From assembly GCF_004137345.1 (NCBI RefSeq), contig NZ_SDWV01000031.1, positions 1 through 53,541 on the forward strand: a stretch of DNA of 53,541 nt. The letters run 5' to 3'. Under the pieces are notes generated by a model. That model was not told the DNA's origin. It ran no database searches and saw only the letters and a program-made list of their open reading frames with translations. This DNA comes from Nocardioides zhouii. GTDB lineage: Bacteria > Actinomycetota > Actinomycetes > Propionibacteriales > Nocardioidaceae. Both the position numbers and the translations under genes were made by a program. This document shows, one piece after another, positions 11,138 through 18,438 of the stretch. The stretch's first letter is position 1; each line of letters begins with the position of its first letter.

Positions 11138-12792
11138 GTGAGGGCCTCAGCAATCGGTCCGAGGGCGAGCGCCGGGAAGTACGTGAGGCCGGTCATGATG
11201 AGGATGACGCCGACCAGCATCCCGACGAAGAGGGGCTTGTGGGTGGGCAGGGTGCCCGCGGTCACCGGGACCTTGCCCTGCTCGGCCAGCGATCCGGCGA
11301 GCAGCAGCACGAGGACGATCGGCAGCAGCCGGCCGGCCAGCATCGCCAGGGCCAGCGTGATCTGGAAGAAGTCCGAGGTGACCGTGAGGCCGCCGAAGGC
11401 GCTGCCGTTGTTGTTGGCGGCCGAGGTGAACGCGTACAGCACCTCGGAGAACCCGTGACCTCCCGCGTTGCCCATCGCGTCGGCGCTGGAGTCGCGGGCG
11501 ATGGCGATGCCGGTGCCGACCAGCACCAGCGCCGGAGTGGCGAGCGTGTAGAGCGCGACGTACGTCATCTGCCGCGCGCTGATCTTCTTGCCGAGGATCT
11601 CGGGCGTCCGGCCGACCATCAGGCCGGCGACGAAGACCGCCAGGATCGCCATCACGAGGATGCCGTAGATCCCCGCCCCGACGCCTCCGGGCACGATCTC
11701 GCCCAGCATCATGTTGACCAGGACGGTGCCGCCGCCGGTGGCAGTGAGGGAGTCGTGGGAGGCGTTCACCGCACCCGTCGACGTACCGGTCGTGGCGACG
11801 GCGAACAGCGCCGAGGCCCACTCGCCGAAGCGGGTCTCCTTGCCCTCCATCGCGGCGCCCGCGGCCTGCGCGGCCGGCGAGTGGGCGCCGACCTCCGCCC
11901 AGGTCGTGATCGCCAGGGAGACCGACCACAGCAGGCCCATCACGGAGAGGATCGCCAGTCCCTGGCGGCGGTTCCCGAGCATCGTGCCGAGGGTGCGGGT
12001 GAGCGCGACCGGGAGGACGAGGAGCAGGAAGATCTCGAGGAGGTTGGTGATCGCGGTGGGGTTCTCGAACGGGTGGGCGGAGTTGGCGTTGAAGAAGCCG
12101 CCGCCGTTGTTGCCGAGCTCCTTGATGGCCTCCTGGCCGGCGACCGGACCGCCGGTGAGGACCTGCGGGTGGCCGGCCAGCGTCGTCATGGTCGAGTCGG
12201 CGAAGCTCTGCACGACCCCGCCGGCGACGAGGAGGAGCGCCGCCACGAACGACAGCGGCAGGAGGATGCGGATCGTGCCGCGGGTCAGGTCGACCCAGAA
12301 GTTGCCGAGGGCGCCGCTGCGCGAGCGGACGAAGCCGCGGATCAGCGCCACCGCGACGGCGATGCCGACGGCCGCGGAGAGGAAGTTCTGCACCGCGAGA
12401 CCCGCCATCTGCGCGGTGAACCCCAGCGTCGACTCACCCGCGTAAGACTGCCAGTTGGTGTTGGTCACGAAGGAGACGGCCGTGTTGAACGACATCCAGA
12501 ACGGGACGCCCGGCAGGCCGCGGTCCATCGGCAGTGCGGCCTGCCCGAACTGGATCGCCATCAGGACGACGATGCTCACCAGGCTGAAGCCGACGACGCC
12601 CGTCGCGTACGACCGTGCGCCCTGCTCGGCGTCGGGGTCCACGCCGCTCAGCCGGTAGACGGCACGCTCGACCCGCAGGTGCGTGGTGCTCGTGTAGACC
12701 CGGGCCATGTAGTCGCCGAGCGGGACGTACGTCGCCGCCAGCGGGGCGACGAGGAGGGCGATCGTGAGGAGGCCGCCGAGGGTGTCGGTCAC
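11134..12792 (-). CDS. kdpA: Potassium-transporting ATPase KdpA subunit
   Basis: This 552-residue potassium channel-like subunit belongs to the superfamily of potassium transporters, with about ten membrane helices and four selectivity-filter repeats. Visible filter-type segments include TNTNWQSYAGE, NGGGFFNANSAHP, TTGTSTGAVN and NNNGSAFGGL. It binds and conducts potassium that KdpB pumps. The reading frame stays open far upstream, but homology begins at the GTG at 12792 (V-T-D-T-L). That codon overlaps the kdpF stop by four bases, so I take it as the start. Confidence 0.96.
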
Positions 12793-12881
12793 GAGAAACG
12801 CTCCGGGAAGATCAGGGCTGCGAGGACGTAGAGCGCGATGCACACCACCGCGACCACGAGCAGGCTGGACAGAAGACTCAT
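12789..12881 (-). CDS. kdpF: KdpF small membrane subunit
   Basis: This 30-residue, single-helix peptide starts MSLLSSLLVV and ends AALIFPERF-S, matching the short KdpF stabiliser with its terminal 'FPE(R/K)F' signature. It is overlapped at its stop by the kdpA GTG (four bases). It is the first gene of kdpFABC-DE, about 40 bases downstream of the tandem TTGACG-type repeats proposed as the KdpE operator. Genes this short are easily missed in annotation. Confidence 0.9.
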   Translation of the reverse strand: MSLLSSLLVVAVVCIALYVLAALIFPERFS

Positions 12882-12920
12882 GTCCACCAGCGTGGGTCCG
12901 GCGCCTGCCCGGCTCCCCGG

Positions 12921-12951
12921 TCTTGACGCGATCTTGGCGCCCGTTGACGGG
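12921..12951. promoter_or_regulatory. Putative KdpE operator upstream of kdpF
   Basis: On the plus strand, TCTTGACGCG (12921-12930) is followed after one base by TCTTGGCGCC (12932-12941), then a third half-like TTGACG (12944-12949). That gives TTGRCG cores spaced 11 and 10 bases apart, the one-turn tandem pattern bound by OmpR/PhoB-family dimers. An almost identical block lies upstream of the DUF4118 gene at 13766-13790. Assignment to KdpE is an inference from position. Confidence 0.65.
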
Positions 12952-12979
12952 CACTTGTCGCCGGTGTGACCCGCGACGC

Positions 12980-13732
12980 TCAGGCGTCGACGAGCGGTGC
13001 GACCTGGTCGGCCAGGAGCACCGCGACGCGGCACTGCTCGCGCGAGGGGCGTACGACGCGGGTGGCCGCAGTGACCTCGAAGTGCCCGACCACCCGGGTC
13101 GCGCGGCGCACCTCGACGGCGACGAGCTCGTCGACGGGCAGGCCGGTCCGCTCGACGTCGCGGTGGTGACCGTTCTGCGTGAGGACGCCGTCGTGGTCGA
13201 GCAGGGCCACCCGACGGTCGCGCACCGGGCCGGCGACCCAGCGGCACGAGTCGGCACCCAGCACGTCGGCAATGTGGCGCGCCACGACGTCGACCACCTC
13301 GTCCGGGCCTGCCGCTCCCCCACTCACGCTCGCGGCGGCCGACAGGGCGCCGTCGAGGTAGCCCGCGCGGCGCGCGGCCTGCGCCTGCTGCCGACGCCCC
13401 CACAGCGCGATCTCGGTGACGGACAGGCCGATGAGCACCAGCAGCACGGTGGCCTGGATGTCGTCGCGGTCCTCGATCACGAGCCGGAGGTAGGGCTCGG
13501 TGAGGAACACGTCGAACCACAACCCGCTGGACGCCGCCGCCAGCACACCGGCGACCCGGTCACCCGTCGCCGCCACCGCGACGATCGCGAGGACCAGCAC
13601 GAGCACGGCGCTCGCCGCCGTGACCCAGCCCCGCAGGCCGTAGAGCAGGGCACAGAGCACGAAGGGGGCGGCCAGGGCCGCGATCCTGGCCGTCGTCGGG
13701 GTCTGCCACCAGGGTGCCGCTGACGGGTCCAT
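12980..13732 (-). CDS. DUF4118 membrane protein, KdpD-like sensor fragment
   Basis: This 250-residue protein has four N-terminal membrane helices (about 15-115). They match the DUF4118 transmembrane domain of KdpD (note the SSGLWFDVFLTEPYLRLVI stretch between helices 3 and 4). A cytoplasmic GAF-like domain (about 140-250) follows. It has no HisKA or ATPase domain, so it cannot phosphorylate KdpE itself. It lies just upstream of kdpF with its own copy of the tandem-repeat site, so it is probably induced with kdp. It may be a potassium/turgor sensor or a modulator competing with KdpD. The ATG at 13732 follows an AAGG. Confidence 0.75.
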   Translation of the reverse strand: MDPSAAPWWQTPTTARIAALAAPFVLCALLYGLRGWVTAASAVLVLVLAIVAVAATGDRVAGVLAAASSGLWFDVFLTEPYLRLVIEDRDDIQATVLLVLIGLSVTEIALWGRRQQAQAARRAGYLDGALSAAASVSGGAAGPDEVVDVVARHIADVLGADSCRWVAGPVRDRRVALLDHDGVLTQNGHHRDVERTGLPVDELVAVEVRRATRVVGHFEVTAATRVVRPSREQCRVAVLLADQVAPLVDA

Positions 13733-13765
13733 CCTTGGATGGAAGCACCGCGGGGGGCTCGCGAG

Positions 13766-13790
13766 CCGGTCTTGACGCGTTCCTGACGCC
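13766..13790. promoter_or_regulatory. Putative KdpE operator upstream of the DUF4118 gene
   Basis: CCGG, then TCTTGACGCG (13770-13779), one base, and TCCTGACGCC (13781-13790). Over 25 bases this block matches the kdpF-upstream site at 22 positions. The TTGACG/CTGACG cores are 11 bases apart. Confidence 0.65.
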
Positions 13791-13812
13791 GATCAGATGC
13801 GTTGCACGCGGG

Positions 13813-14211
13813 TCAGGGCCGGGCGTGCTCGATCGCCTCGTCCTCCTCCGGCGAGAGCTGCTGCTCGCAGGTCCAGCCGGCGACCGACTTGGCGTAGGTG
13901 CGGGCCTCGCTGCGACCGTGGATTGAGGTCAGCACGACCCCGTGGCCGGCGTCGTCGAGGACGGCGAGGCTCCAGCTGAGGTGCCCGCCGACGTCGCCGA
14001 AGGCGTCGTAGCGGACCACGGAGAGGTGGCGCAGGGCGTCGCGGTTCTCCGCCTTGAGGGCGGCGACCTCCTGGCGCAGGCCGTGCACGTCCTCGGGAAG
14101 CGCGTCGACCCCCTCGCCGCCGGCTCGCGGCGTCGTACGTCGCAGGGCGAGGCCGCCGAGGACGCAAGCCAGGGCGGCGAGGACGACGGCGACGACCGAG
14201 AGCACGAGCAC
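13813..14211 (-). CDS. DUF4446 family membrane protein
   Basis: This 132-residue protein has one N-terminal membrane helix (about residues 3-24), a short helical coiled-coil region (LRQEVAALKAENRDALRH) and a conserved globular part containing VVRYDAFGDVGGHLSWSLAVLDD and GVVLTSIHGRSEARTYAK. That matches the uncharacterised DUF4446 family, which is widespread in actinobacteria and firmicutes. The function is unknown. The GTG start at 14211 is supported by TAGGGT six bases upstream. It is divergent from pheA. Confidence 0.8.
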   Translation of the reverse strand: MLVLSVVAVVLAALACVLGGLALRRTTPRAGGEGVDALPEDVHGLRQEVAALKAENRDALRHLSVVRYDAFGDVGGHLSWSLAVLDDAGHGVVLTSIHGRSEARTYAKSVAGWTCEQQLSPEEDEAIEHARP

Positions 14212-14217
14212 GCCTGA

Positions 14218-14223
14218 ACCCTA
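14218..14223 (-). promoter_or_regulatory. -10 box (TAGGGT) of the DUF4446 gene, leaderless
   Basis: TAGGGT on the minus strand is followed by TCAGGC and then the GTG start. No ribosome-binding site fits in the gap. Confidence 0.5.
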
Positions 14224-14280
14224 TGACCGCGTGCCGGTCAGGGCCGGTCGGACACGGCCGGAGGTGCCAGACTCCAGCAC

Positions 14281-15117
14281 GTGAATCGACGCATCGCCTA
14301 CCAGGGAGAGCCCGGAGCCAACTCTCACCTGGTGTGCCAGCAGGCCTACCCCGACTGGGAGCCGGTGGCGTGCGCGTCGTTCGAGGACGCCTTCGCGGCC
14401 GTCGAGACCGGCGACGCCGACCTCGCGATGATCCCGATCGACAACTCGATCGCCGGCCGGGTGGCCGACATCCACCACTTCCTGCCGACCTCCGACCTCC
14501 ACATCGTGGGCGAGAGGTTCCTCCGCATCCAGTTCTCGCTGATGGCACTGCCAGAGGCGAGTATCGACTCGCTGCGGACCGTGCACAGCCACGTCCACGC
14601 CCTCGGACAGTGCCGCGGCGTGATCCGCGAGCTGGGCCTCACCCCGGTCGTGGCCGGCGACACCGCCGGGGCGGCCCGCGAGGTCGCCGAGTCCGGCGAC
14701 CTCACCCAGGCGGCCATCGCGCCGCCGCTGGCCGCCGAGATCTACGGCCTCCAGGTGCTGCGCGAGGAGATCGAGGACGAGGACCACAACACCACGCGCT
14801 TCGTCGTGCTCTCCCGCGACTTCGAGCAGGCGGTGAGCGGCGCCGGCCCCGTCGTGACGACGTTCATCTTCAACGTCCGCAACCTGCCCGCGGCGCTCTA
14901 CAAGGCCCTGGGCGGCTTCGCCACCAACGGCGTCAACATGACCAAGCTGGAGAGCTACATGGTCGGCGGGCACTTCACCGCCACCCAGTTCCTCGCCGAG
15001 GTCGACGGCCACCCCGACGACCCGGGCGTACGCAACGCACTGGAGGAGCTGGCCTTCTTCACCACCGAGGTCAAGGTGCTCGGGGTCTACGCGGCCGACG
15101 CCTTCCGGGCCGGGTAG
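14281..15117 (+). CDS. pheA: Prephenate dehydratase
   Basis: This 278-residue enzyme converts prephenate to phenylpyruvate in phenylalanine biosynthesis. The periplasmic-binding-like catalytic domain (about 1-180) contains IPIDNSIAGRV and the catalytic Thr-Arg-Phe in EDHNTTRFVVL. A C-terminal ACT domain (about 195-275) would bind phenylalanine. Its regulatory motif reads LESYMV instead of the textbook ESRP, so feedback control may differ. There is no chorismate mutase domain. The GTG at 14281 is the start. A CAGACT seven bases upstream may be a weak -10 of a leaderless transcript. Confidence 0.95.
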   Translation: MNRRIAYQGEPGANSHLVCQQAYPDWEPVACASFEDAFAAVETGDADLAMIPIDNSIAGRVADIHHFLPTSDLHIVGERFLRIQFSLMALPEASIDSLRTVHSHVHALGQCRGVIRELGLTPVVAGDTAGAAREVAESGDLTQAAIAPPLAAEIYGLQVLREEIEDEDHNTTRFVVLSRDFEQAVSGAGPVVTTFIFNVRNLPAALYKALGGFATNGVNMTKLESYMVGGHFTATQFLAEVDGHPDDPGVRNALEELAFFTTEVKVLGVYAADAFRAG

Positions 15118-15163
15118 CCGAGCCCGGTAGTTCGGCTTTGAACGACCCTGACAGACTCGCCCG

Positions 15164-15763
15164 GTGATCGACCTGTTGGTCGTGGCCCTCGCCTTCGGCG
15201 CCATCTTCGTCGTCGAGCTGCCCGACAAGACCTTCATCGCCACCCTCGTCATGTCGACGAAGATGCGCCCGCTCTTCGTCTGGATCGGCGTGGCCCTGGC
15301 GTTCCTCGTGCAGACGGGTGTCGCGGTCGGCGTCGGCAAGGCCGCCTCGTTCCTGCCCGAGCAGCTGATCCACACCGTCGCGGCCCTGATGTTCGTGATC
15401 GGCGCGATCATCCTGTTCCGCGAGGCGCGCTCGGCCGACGAGGACGAACCCGGGCAGGAGGACGAGTACGCCGCCAAGGCCACCGCGCAGGGCTTCCGCG
15501 TCATCGTCACCTCGTTCCTGGTGCTGTTCGCCGCGGAGTGGGGCGACCTCTCGCAGCTGCTCACCATCTCGCTCGTCGCGAAGTACGACGACCCGGTCTC
15601 GGTCTTCATCGGCGCGTGGGGTGCTCTGCTCGCGGTCTCCGGCCTCGCCGTCATCGTCGGCCGGCTGCTGCTCCAGCGCGTACGCCTCGCGGTCCTCCAC
15701 TATGTGGGTGCGACGGTCTGTGTCTTGATGGCACTGTTGACCGTGTGGGAGATGACGCGCTAG
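15164..15763 (+). CDS. TMEM165/GDT1 (UPF0016) family cation transporter
   Basis: This 199-residue, six-helix membrane protein carries the two family signatures: E-L-P-D-K-T in helix 1 (VVELPDKTF) and a second E-x-G-D-(L) in AAEWGDLSQ. Between the halves lies a charged, acidic loop (ADEDEPGQEDEY). Members move manganese or calcium against protons; manganese export is the usual bacterial role. The last 11 residues (MALLTVWEMTR) are encoded by a 33-bp stretch repeated exactly 2.68 kb downstream, so the present stop codon lies at an insertion junction. A TerC-type transporter behind a manganese riboswitch lies elsewhere in the window. Confidence 0.9.
   Translation: MIDLLVVALAFGAIFVVELPDKTFIATLVMSTKMRPLFVWIGVALAFLVQTGVAVGVGKAASFLPEQLIHTVAALMFVIGAIILFREARSADEDEPGQEDEYAAKATAQGFRVIVTSFLVLFAAEWGDLSQLLTISLVAKYDDPVSVFIGAWGALLAVSGLAVIVGRLLLQRVRLAVLHYVGATVCVLMALLTVWEMTR
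15729..15761 (+). repeat. 33-bp direct repeat, left copy (3' end of GDT1 gene)
   Basis: These 33 bases encode the end of the GDT1-type protein and recur without mismatch at 18406-18438. They differ from the right copy on both sides: the base before is A here and G there, the base after is A here and G there. The stop codon is therefore TAG here but TGA in the right copy. Confidence 0.9.
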
Positions 15764-16797
15764 TCCGCCGACAGGATGCCGAGGACCGCGTCGGCCACGG
15801 ACGCGGGAGCAGTGCTGGACAGGGAACCTGACGTGCCGGCCACCTCACGCACCTCGCCCCGGGCCGACTCGGCGGCGTACAGGTCCTGACCGGCCCGCCA
15901 CGTCGACCACCACCGTTCCCGGAGCGGGGACGGCAGCGTCGGCAGGCGTTCGCGACCGAGAGCGGGCCAGAGGACAATGACCGGGACGTCCCCGAACCCC
16001 GGCCCGGCAGCAGTCAGCGTCTCGGCGGCTTCGGCCTCGCTGGCGGGCAGACTGATCTGCTCGCCGTTGCGGGATGCCTCGTCGCTCGCCAGGTCGGCGC
16101 GCTGCTGCGTCACCGATCGCGGCTCCCCGGTGACCTTGTCGCCCAGCGCGGTCGTTCGGTCGATCGTCACGTTCACTCCGCGCGGGTCGAGCAGCACGAG
16201 GCCGGAGAGCAGGGTCGGGTCCAGGTCCGCCAGCTCGGTCGCCGTGTAGGCAGCCGCTCCGTCGGCGACCAGGACCACTCGCGGACCGAGGTCCGCTGTC
16301 GCGATGAGCTCGCGCAGGTCGGCCGCGAGGTCGGCAGCCGTACGTGGCGCGCGCGGAGGGGCATCCGACCTGCCCACCCCCGCGCGGTCGTACAGGCACA
16401 CCCGCGTCGACGTTGCGAGCTGGGCGACGACTGCCTCCCAGGCCTCGGCCGACCCACCGATGCTCCGGTCCACGACGACGGTCTCGTCATCGCCCTGCGC
16501 CTGGCCGCGGCAGTCGAGGAACAGTGAGCGGCCCCCGATGTCGACAGAACGGGAGTCAGGGAGTCGCGCCGGTTCGGGCTCGACGTGGCCACCCAGCCGC
16601 ACGACCACGCCCACGCCCACCACCAGGAGCACCACGACGACCATTGCCGCGCTCGTCACATGCAGCCTGCGCCGCGCGGCGGTCGAGCGCGCGTCGTCGA
16701 GTGCGTCGAGGAGGTCACCCTGCCAGCCCGCGCGGGGTTCGAGCTGGTCGGCGATCTGGTCGAGGTCCTTCTGGAGCATCGTCTCGTGGTCCCTCAT
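15760..16797 (-). CDS. Membrane-anchored alpha/beta-hydrolase-like protein with lost catalytic residues (anti-sigma-like)
   Basis: This 345-residue protein has a cytoplasmic N-terminus (about 1-46, acidic and helical), one membrane helix (about 48-66) and an extracytoplasmic alpha/beta-hydrolase domain. The fold signatures are clear (RSLFLDCRG, SAEAWEAVV, CLYDRAGVGRSD, LVLLDPRG). At the nucleophile elbow, where relatives read VGHSxGG, this protein reads VADGAAA with Gly180 in the serine position. The C-terminal histidine of the usual SGHxI is replaced near Ser325. It is probably a pseudoenzyme that senses a ligand. Its ATG overlaps the sigma-factor stop by four bases, the layout of a membrane anti-sigma factor. 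Its TAG stop spans the left edge of the inserted segment. Confidence 0.75.
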   Translation of the reverse strand: MRDHETMLQKDLDQIADQLEPRAGWQGDLLDALDDARSTAARRRLHVTSAAMVVVVLLVVGVGVVVRLGGHVEPEPARLPDSRSVDIGGRSLFLDCRGQAQGDDETVVVDRSIGGSAEAWEAVVAQLATSTRVCLYDRAGVGRSDAPPRAPRTAADLAADLRELIATADLGPRVVLVADGAAAYTATELADLDPTLLSGLVLLDPRGVNVTIDRTTALGDKVTGEPRSVTQQRADLASDEASRNGEQISLPASEAEAAETLTAAGPGFGDVPVIVLWPALGRERLPTLPSPLRERWWSTWRAGQDLYAAESARGEVREVAGTSGSLSSTAPASVADAVLGILSAD

Positions 16798-17300
16798 CGC
16801 CGGCCCCCGGATCCGGGCCACGACGGCGTGGGCGCCAGCACTCCGCGCAGGGCAGCCAGCGCGCGCGCTCGGTGACTCTTCACGGCACCCGTGGAGCACC
16901 CCAGGACGCCGGCGATCTCGACCTCGGACAGGTCGTGGAAGTAGGCGAGGACGATGACTGCTCGCTGGCGGGCAGGAAGCGCAAGCACCGCTGGCCAGGT
17001 CTCGCCTGCCCAGATCGGCTCCTCCGCCTCTCGAGGCTGCTCGGGGATGCGTTCGAGCGACAGCTCGGTCGTCGATCGTCGTCGACGCGTGGAGATGTGG
17101 GTGCGGACGAGGGTGGTCCTGACGTACCCCTCAATCGCAGCAGGCTCGCGAATCCGTCCGCGACTGCGATAGACCGACAGGAGGGCCTCCTGGACCAGGT
17201 CCTCTGCCTGCGCCCGGTCGCCAGTGAGGAGGTACGCCGTCCGCAGGAGGGCGGTCGAGCGCGCGCGGACGAAGTCGGCGAAGGCCGTGTCCGCATCCAT
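16794..17300 (-). CDS. SigE-family ECF RNA polymerase sigma factor
   Basis: This 168-residue ECF sigma factor consists of region 2 (FVRARSTALLRTAYLLTGD, then AEDLVQEALLSVY) and region 4 (LPARQRAVIVLAYFHDLSEVE, ending STGAVKSHRARALAALR). The wording of region 2 matches the actinobacterial 'SigE family' group. The preferred start is the ATG at 17300; another at 17321 would add seven residues. The next gene overlaps it by four bases and encodes a membrane protein with a cytoplasmic N-terminus, so sigma is probably held by that protein. The shared 118-bp upstream region contains an ECF-type promoter candidate for the divergent lipoprotein gene. Confidence 0.88.
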   Translation of the reverse strand: MDADTAFADFVRARSTALLRTAYLLTGDRAQAEDLVQEALLSVYRSRGRIREPAAIEGYVRTTLVRTHISTRRRRSTTELSLERIPEQPREAEEPIWAGETWPAVLALPARQRAVIVLAYFHDLSEVEIAGVLGCSTGAVKSHRARALAALRGVLAPTPSWPGSGGRR

Positions 17301-17349
17301 GCCCCATGGTCGCCCCCACATGATTCGTTGCGCTACTGCTGCGCCCGGC

Positions 17350-17381
17350 GGTAACCCCCGCGACGGCCCCGATGCGTCCTA
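17350..17381 (+). promoter_or_regulatory. Candidate ECF-type promoter of the lipoprotein gene
   Basis: GGTAACC (17350-17356) and CGTCCTA (17375-17381) are 18 bases apart, measured from AACC to CGTC. An AACC -35 with a CGTC -10 is the common ECF pattern, usually with a 16-17 base spacer. The site lies 38 bases before the ATG and upstream of an AGGAGG-type ribosome site at 17407-17412. Recognition by the neighbouring sigma factor is an inference. Confidence 0.45.
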
Positions 17382-17418
17382 CTGGGTGACAGGACATTGC
17401 TCACCCCAGGAGGCAGCC

Positions 17419-18402
17419 ATGGCGCGACCCGGGCCGGCCGCCGCGACGCTCGCACTGCTAATGGCGCTCACGTCGTGCTCTGCGGAGGGAGTGTCCGACG
17501 CGGGCGCGGACCCGGCCCCGGCACGCGACACGTCGGAGGCGGCGACCACCCCGGCCACCATTGAGACCAGCAACGGCGCCACCCTGCCCCTCGTCTACCA
17601 GGACTCCCCGTCGATCTGGGTCGATCTCGCCGACGGCAACGACATCCGGGATGCAGCGCCCGGAGTACGGGGCGACAAGCAGCATCCCGACTGGTCCCCG
17701 GACGGCATGCGGCTGGCCTTCGACGAGAACTTCGCCACGATCTGGGTCGTGCACGTCGACGGGACCGACGAGCAGGCGATCTACGAGTGCGTCGCTCCCT
17801 GCGCCGCCGTGCAGGACGCCTCCTGGTCGCCCGACGGCACCCAGCTCGCCTTCATGCGGGTGCTCGGAGACGGCACCCACACGGTCGCCGCCCAGGTCGT
17901 CGTCGTCGACGTGGCCTCCGGCGACGTGCGGGTCGTCCACGAGGACCGCTCGGGGACCGCGTGGGTCTACCAGCCTCGATGGTCCCCCGACGGAAAGAGG
18001 ATCGTCCTCGACCGCAGCGTCTGGGCCAGCAACCTCCTCGACGAGTCCGTACGTCGCCGCACCGACCTGATGATCGTCACGCTGGGCGACGGCGCCCGTC
18101 TCGTGAGGGGCACGCGGGGCGGACAGGCGCCGGACTGGAGCCCCGACGGCTCGTCAGTCGTCTTCGAGGTCAGCGGTCGGCTTGCACTGATCTCGCCCGA
18201 CGGCACCGGGCGCCGATGGCTGACCCGCAAGACCGATGGTCCCTCAATCCAACCCACCTTCCTGCCAGACGGGACCGGCGTGGTGTTCACGTCAGATGGC
18301 GCGGCTGGCCCGACGGCCGCTGCTATCTCGCTGTTCGACGGCACGATCACCCGGGTCACGAGCACGGTTGCCACGCATCCGCGCGTGCGCCCCACGGGGT
18401 AG
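17419..18402 (+). CDS. Secreted lipoprotein with TolB-like beta-propeller (PD40) repeats
   Basis: This 327-residue protein has a lipoprotein signal (lipobox LTSC, Cys20), so it should be anchored outside the membrane. The body is a beta-propeller with repeated W-S-P-D-G strands (PDWSPDGMRLAF, ASWSPDGTQLAF, PRWSPDGKRIVL, PDWSPDGSSVVF, then weaker ones) typical of TolB/PD40 folds that bind proteins or glycans. The ATG at 17419 has a strong CAGGAGG seven to twelve bases upstream. It is divergent from the sigma/pseudohydrolase pair and lies inside the repeat-bounded segment. It is probably an output or a sensing partner of that sigma factor. Confidence 0.85.
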   Translation: MARPGPAAATLALLMALTSCSAEGVSDAGADPAPARDTSEAATTPATIETSNGATLPLVYQDSPSIWVDLADGNDIRDAAPGVRGDKQHPDWSPDGMRLAFDENFATIWVVHVDGTDEQAIYECVAPCAAVQDASWSPDGTQLAFMRVLGDGTHTVAAQVVVVDVASGDVRVVHEDRSGTAWVYQPRWSPDGKRIVLDRSVWASNLLDESVRRRTDLMIVTLGDGARLVRGTRGGQAPDWSPDGSSVVFEVSGRLALISPDGTGRRWLTRKTDGPSIQPTFLPDGTGVVFTSDGAAGPTAAAISLFDGTITRVTSTVATHPRVRPTG

Positions 18403-18405
18403 CGG

Positions 18406-18438
18406 TGGCACTGTTGACCGTGTGGGAGATGACGCGCT
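18406..18438 (+). repeat. 33-bp direct repeat, right copy
   Basis: Exact copy of 15729-15761. In the old GDT1 frame it still reads out the last codons and runs into TGA. It also covers the probable GTG start (18422) of the following DUF6058-GNAT gene, so the next gene's start was originally overlapped by the end of GDT1. Confidence 0.9.

Larger units (their letters stand above)
15762..18438. mobile_element. Possible inserted 2.68-kb segment bounded by 33-bp direct repeats
   Basis: The segment between the two 33-bp repeats holds three genes and no integrase or transposase. The right-hand repeat still encodes the final residues of the GDT1 protein followed by its own TGA. The simplest reading is that GDT1 and the DUF6058-GNAT gene were once adjacent and this block entered at the 3' end of GDT1. 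A tandem duplication followed by loss is an alternative. Confidence 0.6.

Noticed and set aside
12882..13323. Extended N-terminus for KdpA or KdpF from the open upstream frame
   Set aside because: Homology begins at 12792 (kdpA) and 12881 (kdpF); the extra stretch is Arg/Pro-rich and runs through the operator and into the DUF4118 gene.
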